Of a stretch of DNA of 20,898 nt, positions 18,206 to 20,898 are shown one piece after another. Every line of letters begins with the position of its first letter. Position 1 is the stretch's first letter. Origin of the DNA: Candidatus Aegiribacteria sp. GTDB lineage: Bacteria > Fermentibacterota > Fermentibacteria > Fermentibacterales > JCC-6. The notes under the pieces are model-generated. The model was given only the letters and a program-made list of their open reading frames with translations, was not told the DNA's origin and did not search any database. The stretch is from the NCBI GenBank assembly GCA_030638185.1, contig DAOWFD010000158.1, forward strand, positions 1 through 20,898. Reading direction: 5' to 3'. Position numbers and translations under genes: made by a program.

Positions 18206-18334
18206 TCACAGCATCCCGAGATGATACAAAAGCCTGATCCTTTCCCGGAGTGTCTGTTTCATGGGTAGATGATACTCTTTGAAACTCTGCGCTGTCAATA
18301 TTCCAAGGAGCAGCTTACCGATCCTTACTTCGAT
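18206..18334 (-). pseudogene. Unassigned 42-codon gene tail
   Basis: A minus-strand frame preceded by TAG and lacking a plausible start codon encodes IGKLLLGILTAQSFKEYHLP and ends LRERIRLLYHLGML. The amino-acid pattern looks like real protein (an amphipathic helix, balanced composition), not random sequence. I do not recognise it. It overlaps the last 20 bp of the broken ATPase upstream, consistent with a leftover C-terminus after rearrangement. It could also be an unusual small protein starting at an internal TTG. Confidence 0.35.
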
Positions 18335-19066
18335 CTAAAGCTGTGTTTATATCTTTCCATGGTAAAAGCTCTACTCCACTTCGTGATTGATAGGTATCTC
18401 CGCCATAAATTACAATAGGTGTCACTTTTGAGCCTGAGAGCTTTTGCCAGTATCCAAGACGTATGAAGAACTTACTGTTCACAGTTCTGCCTGACTTAAT
18501 CTCTATAGGCTGAATTGATCCTCCTCTGTCAATCAGACAATCTACTTCATGGCCGTGCTTATCCCGCCAGAAATAGCAGTTTGGAGCCTGTCCCCGGTTG
18601 TATTGTTCTTTATGAAATTCTGAAATAACAAATGACTCGAATAGCGCTCCCCTGCTGTAATGGGTTTCAAGCTGTGAAGATATCTGTATACCCAGAAGGT
18701 AACATGCAAGACCTGTATCATAGAAATACAGTTTGGGCATCTTAACTAATCGCTTTTTGGAATTCTTATGGTGAGTACGAAGAAGAAACACTATATAGCT
18801 TGCCTCAAGCACAGACATCCACTGCGCCGCGGTAGTGTGTGAAATACCGCATTCGGAAGCCACAGATGAAATCTGGACAGGTCACCAATATTCCTGATCA
18901 TTCGTACATCCCGCTCTATGTAGGTTTGGACATAGCTTTCATAAAAGTCTCCGGGAGGTATGTCATAATCATACATACGCGGGTAGAAACCTTTGAAAAG
19001 CAATGTTTCAAACCTGGCATATGATTCTGTGGGTATCTCAGAACAGGAAAACGGCAACAGAGTCAG
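18315..19066 (-). pseudogene. Broken AAA_14/DUF4143 ATPase, C-terminal part with internal deletion/frameshift
   Basis: Two minus-strand frames belong to one gene. The first runs LTLLPFSCSEI ... LLFKGFYPRMYDYDIPPGDF, then YVQTYIERDVRMIRNIGDLSRF. The second resumes as ISSVASECGISHTTAAQW and continues through KLYFYDTGLACYLLGI and a PD-(D/E)XK-like DUF4143 tail (WRDKHGHEVDCLID, PIEIKSG) to a TAA at 18315. Intact members have about 16 residues between these blocks (roughly an F.RLCAGR.GQLLN stretch). Here a deletion near 18866-18874 joins them out of frame. The N-terminal AAA part with Walker A/B is missing altogether: the frame loses family similarity at 19066, where a plus-strand ATPase piece begins. 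Intact relatives are thought to be ATPases of mobile or defence-like character with unclear function. Not expected to make a working protein. Confidence 0.85.
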
Positions 19067-20027
19067 TCTTGCCGGAGACACTTATCCCGTTGGAAAAGTT
19101 ACTTTTTTGGATTTGTATCCTATGAGTTTCGATGAATTTCTTACGGGAATCGGAAAATCACATTTAGCGGAATTGTTGCGGACACATCTTCTTCAAGAGC
19201 CACTGCCGCAAATAGCACATGACCAACTATGGGATTTATGGAAATATTACCTCATTATCGGAGGTTTGCCTGAAGCGGTCGATATCTACCGCGAACGCCT
19301 TGAAAACCCGTATGAAGCTGTTCAGGCTGGGCGACGCGTCCAAAGGGATCTTATCGATACGTATATGGCGGATATTGCTAAACACTCCGGCAAAACAAAT
19401 GCCCTGCATATCGAACGTCTCTGGCGCAATGTACCTGTTCAGCTTGCGCGTGCTCTAGATGGGAGTGCATCGAAGTTTCGTTTTAAAGATGCCGTGCCGG
19501 GTTTTCATGGTTATGAGCGTCTGTCTTCTCCATTGGGCTGGTTGGAGAGTGCACGGCTTATCCTGCGGACTTCTATTGTGAATCGGGCTGAAATCCCATT
19601 AGCCGGATTCGCAAGAGACAACCGGTTCAAACAATACTTTTTTGATGTGGTTCTCCTGACTGTTATCACCAATATTGATCCAGCTCATATTCTGAAGTAC
19701 GATTATGGACGTTACAAGGGCTATATCGCAGAGAATTTTGTTGCTCAGGAGCTAAGCGCAGCGGGAGTAAGAGAGTTGTTTTGTTGGGAAGGACGAACAT
19801 CTGAGGTGGAATTTCTACTGGAAACTCCATCGGGCATTATTCCTTTGGAAGTCAAATCAGGATGGGTAACCCAATCTAAAAGTTTGAATGTATTTGTGGA
19901 ACGCTATAGACCACAACAGAGTATCATGCTGAGCGCAAAAAATGTGAAGATATGCGGCTCTCGGTTACGTATACCGCTTTATGCAGCTGGACGATTGGTG
20001 AAATTACTATTAACGCAGAAACCATGA
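19062..20027 (+). pseudogene. AAA_14/DUF4143 ATPase lacking its N-terminal AAA domain
   Basis: Family similarity starts abruptly at VSLAGDTYPVGKVTFLDLYP (about 19062). It continues through MSFDEFL, YYLIIGGLPEAVDIY, the RRVQRDLIDTY.ADIAKH block and SPLGWLESARLI to the DUF4143 nuclease-like end (AENFVAQEL, SEVEFLLE, PLEVKSG), stopping at TGA 20025-20027. The ~120 residues that should hold Walker A and Walker B are absent. The frame can be extended back to a TTG at 18993, but those codons read antisense through the neighbouring ATPase. It belongs to a different subfamily from the minus-strand fragment on its left. It could be expressed as a truncated product but no ribosome-binding site or start is evident, so I call it a pseudogene. 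Confidence 0.82.
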
Positions 20028-20689
20028 TAATGATTTCCAGAGAAGCGGGTATTTCTGAATACAGGAACTTTCTGAACTGGTATCACTTCAGATGCTTCCG
20101 AACCATTTCCATGCAGGAAGGATTTCTCCATTATTGGGCGCGTAGAGTCTTCGGGATACCTTTCCGGGGACAATCTCTTCCATTTGAGGTATTCTCTGAA
20201 GCTGAATGGTTTTACTTCGAGAGTCAGTGATCGACCGCGCATCTGTGTCGAAACTTCACCACTTAGAAGCCTTGAAGAGGATCCGCTTAATATCGGCCTT
20301 GGTCCTCTCCTGTCGAGGAGCGTTCTTGTATAACTCTCCCACCCTTCTACCTCCTGAACCTCATCAAGGAAGAACCATACCAATTCTTTCCTGAGATCAG
20401 GGAACCTTCTGAAGTATTCCTCTTCTATTAACCTCATCTGTCTATGATCTAACTCACCGAGCCGGTCATCCTCGAAATTGATATAGAGGATTCTCTCTCG
20501 GGGGATTCCTTCTTCAAGGAGATCTCCTATTGTCTGATACATGAACCAGGTCTTTCCCGATCGTCTCATACCCAGTATTACGGTCGCAAGATCCGGTGTG
20601 GCGGGGAGTTTCAGCTCCCGGCGTATCATCGACGGAGGATGAAGATTCAGCCCTTCGGTTACAATCTGTTCTACAACCGCTGCTGTCAT
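19979..20689 (-). pseudogene. N-terminal half of an AAA_14 family ATPase, truncated
   Basis: Starts at ATG 20689 with an AAGGAAGG ribosome-binding site just upstream. Residues 40-47 (GMRRSGKT) are Walker A and residues 104-110 (VWFFLDE) are Walker B. LSGSSSRLLSGEV (134-146) is the sensor-like segment, followed by MRGRSLTLEVKPFSFREYLK. Family similarity stops near residue 191 (about 20117). The remaining 45 codons run into unrelated sequence and antisense through the end of the neighbouring plus-strand ATPase piece. The DUF4143 C-terminal half is missing. Because promoter, start and nucleotide-binding motifs are intact, a truncated ATPase domain could still be made. It is not the lost front of the other minus-strand fragment, since both contain their own PFS segment. 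Confidence 0.82.
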
Positions 20690-20717
20690 ATCTATCCTTC
20701 CTTATAGGGATAGATAT
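20688..20717. promoter_or_regulatory. Perfect 10-bp inverted repeat over the ATPase start and ribosome-binding site
   Basis: ATATCTATCC (20688-20697) and GGATAGATAT (20708-20717) form a perfect dyad with a 10-bp spacer, so half-site centres are 20 bp apart, about two helical turns. It overlaps the start codon and Shine-Dalgarno of the minus-strand ATPase fragment. It may be an operator. If the transcript begins upstream of it, it may instead be an RNA hairpin that hides the ribosome-binding site. Confidence 0.5.
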
Positions 20718-20738
20718 AACATTATCTTGCCCTGTCAA
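20710..20738 (-). promoter_or_regulatory. Possible promoter of the truncated ATPase gene
   Basis: On the minus strand TTGACA occupies 20738-20733, a perfect -35 match. The candidate -10 region 16-17 bp on is weak (TATCTA or ATCTAT) and falls inside the dyad, so a repressor there would block it. Only the -35 is persuasive. Confidence 0.3.
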
Positions 20739-20755
20739 TAGGGAGAGATTAGAAA

Positions 20756-20893
20756 ATGCTATACAGTTCTGACCTTATTGTTCATGAAGGATTCTTGAAG
20801 ATACTTCCAATATCTGAAGGAGTAATCTTTCCACAGGAATTCCTGGGGATTATCGAGCAGACCGGGGATTTGGAATTTGTCGGGTTGGGATGA
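20756..20893 (+). CDS. Short ORF of unknown function, 45 aa
   Basis: ATG 20756 follows GGGAGAG at 20741-20747 with an 8-nt gap, a good ribosome-binding site. The frame reads MLYSSDLIVHEGFLKILPIS and ends LEFVGLG, TGA. It is divergent from the truncated ATPase and shares its upstream region. An ATG follows the stop immediately (TGAATG, 20891-20896), as if a coupled gene began at the window edge. I recognise no family. It may be a small gene or the front of a frameshifted one. Confidence 0.4.
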   Translation: MLYSSDLIVHEGFLKILPISEGVIFPQEFLGIIEQTGDLEFVGLG

Positions 20894-20898
20894 ATGAT

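Noticed and set aside
18315..20689. One minus-strand ATPase gene split by a simple insertion
   Set aside because: The N-terminal half (20689 to about 20117) and the C-terminal part (19066 to 18315) both contain their own PFS segment and differ in subfamily style, so they are not two halves of one gene.
1..20898. CRISPR arrays, tRNA and rRNA genes
   Set aside because: No regularly spaced repeats and no tRNA- or rRNA-like sequence were seen on reading the window.

Overview
The window reads as a mosaic from an uncultured Gram-negative bacterium, probably of the FCB superphylum (Bacteroidota, Fibrobacterota or Fermentibacteria-like). The taxonomic clue is a secreted beta-propeller protein (14906-17467) that ends in a type IX secretion-like C-terminal sorting domain. 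That placement is an inference from protein style and has not been tested by phylogeny.

Left part (1-14672): a two-gene Tc (ABC-type insecticidal/pore-translocation) toxin locus on the + strand. The first gene runs in from the left edge and is a natural TcB-TcC fusion: SpvB/TcB mid-domains, an RHS cocoon, an aspartyl-autoprotease RHS core, then a variable C-terminal payload. The payload carries an HExxH motif plus a downstream Glu-rich helix, so it is a candidate zinc metallopeptidase. The second gene encodes an unusually large TcA (3463 residues) with the CxCxxC/VRP1 region, a PA14-like insert, a neuraminidase-like domain, the pore hairpin and the TcB-binding domain. By analogy with known Tc toxins, TcA would form the pentameric pore and TcB-TcC would form the payload cocoon that docks on it. 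No dedicated export or lysis gene is visible.

The 397-bp gap between the Tc genes is a scar of mobile DNA. It holds two inverted GTAGGG-headed REP palindromes (a REPIN), the 5' remnant of a RAYT/TnpA_REP transposase, a degenerate CGCAAAG repeat and what looks like the first codons of a GxxExxY-family gene. A plausible promoter and a strong Shine-Dalgarno for the TcA gene lie at its 3' end.

Middle (14906-18142): the secreted YVTN-type beta-propeller gene on +, converging on a translationally coupled minus-strand pair. That pair is a minimal nucleotidyltransferase-fold protein and a 53-residue charged helical protein.

Right part (18206-20898): a graveyard of AAA_14/DUF4143 ATPase genes. Three different broken members lie within about 2.4 kb: a minus-strand C-terminal part with an internal deletion/frameshift, a plus-strand C-terminal part fused head-to-head to it, and a minus-strand N-terminal half with intact Walker motifs. 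A perfect 10-bp dyad covers the start of the last one. A short unassigned + strand ORF with a good ribosome-binding site closes the window.
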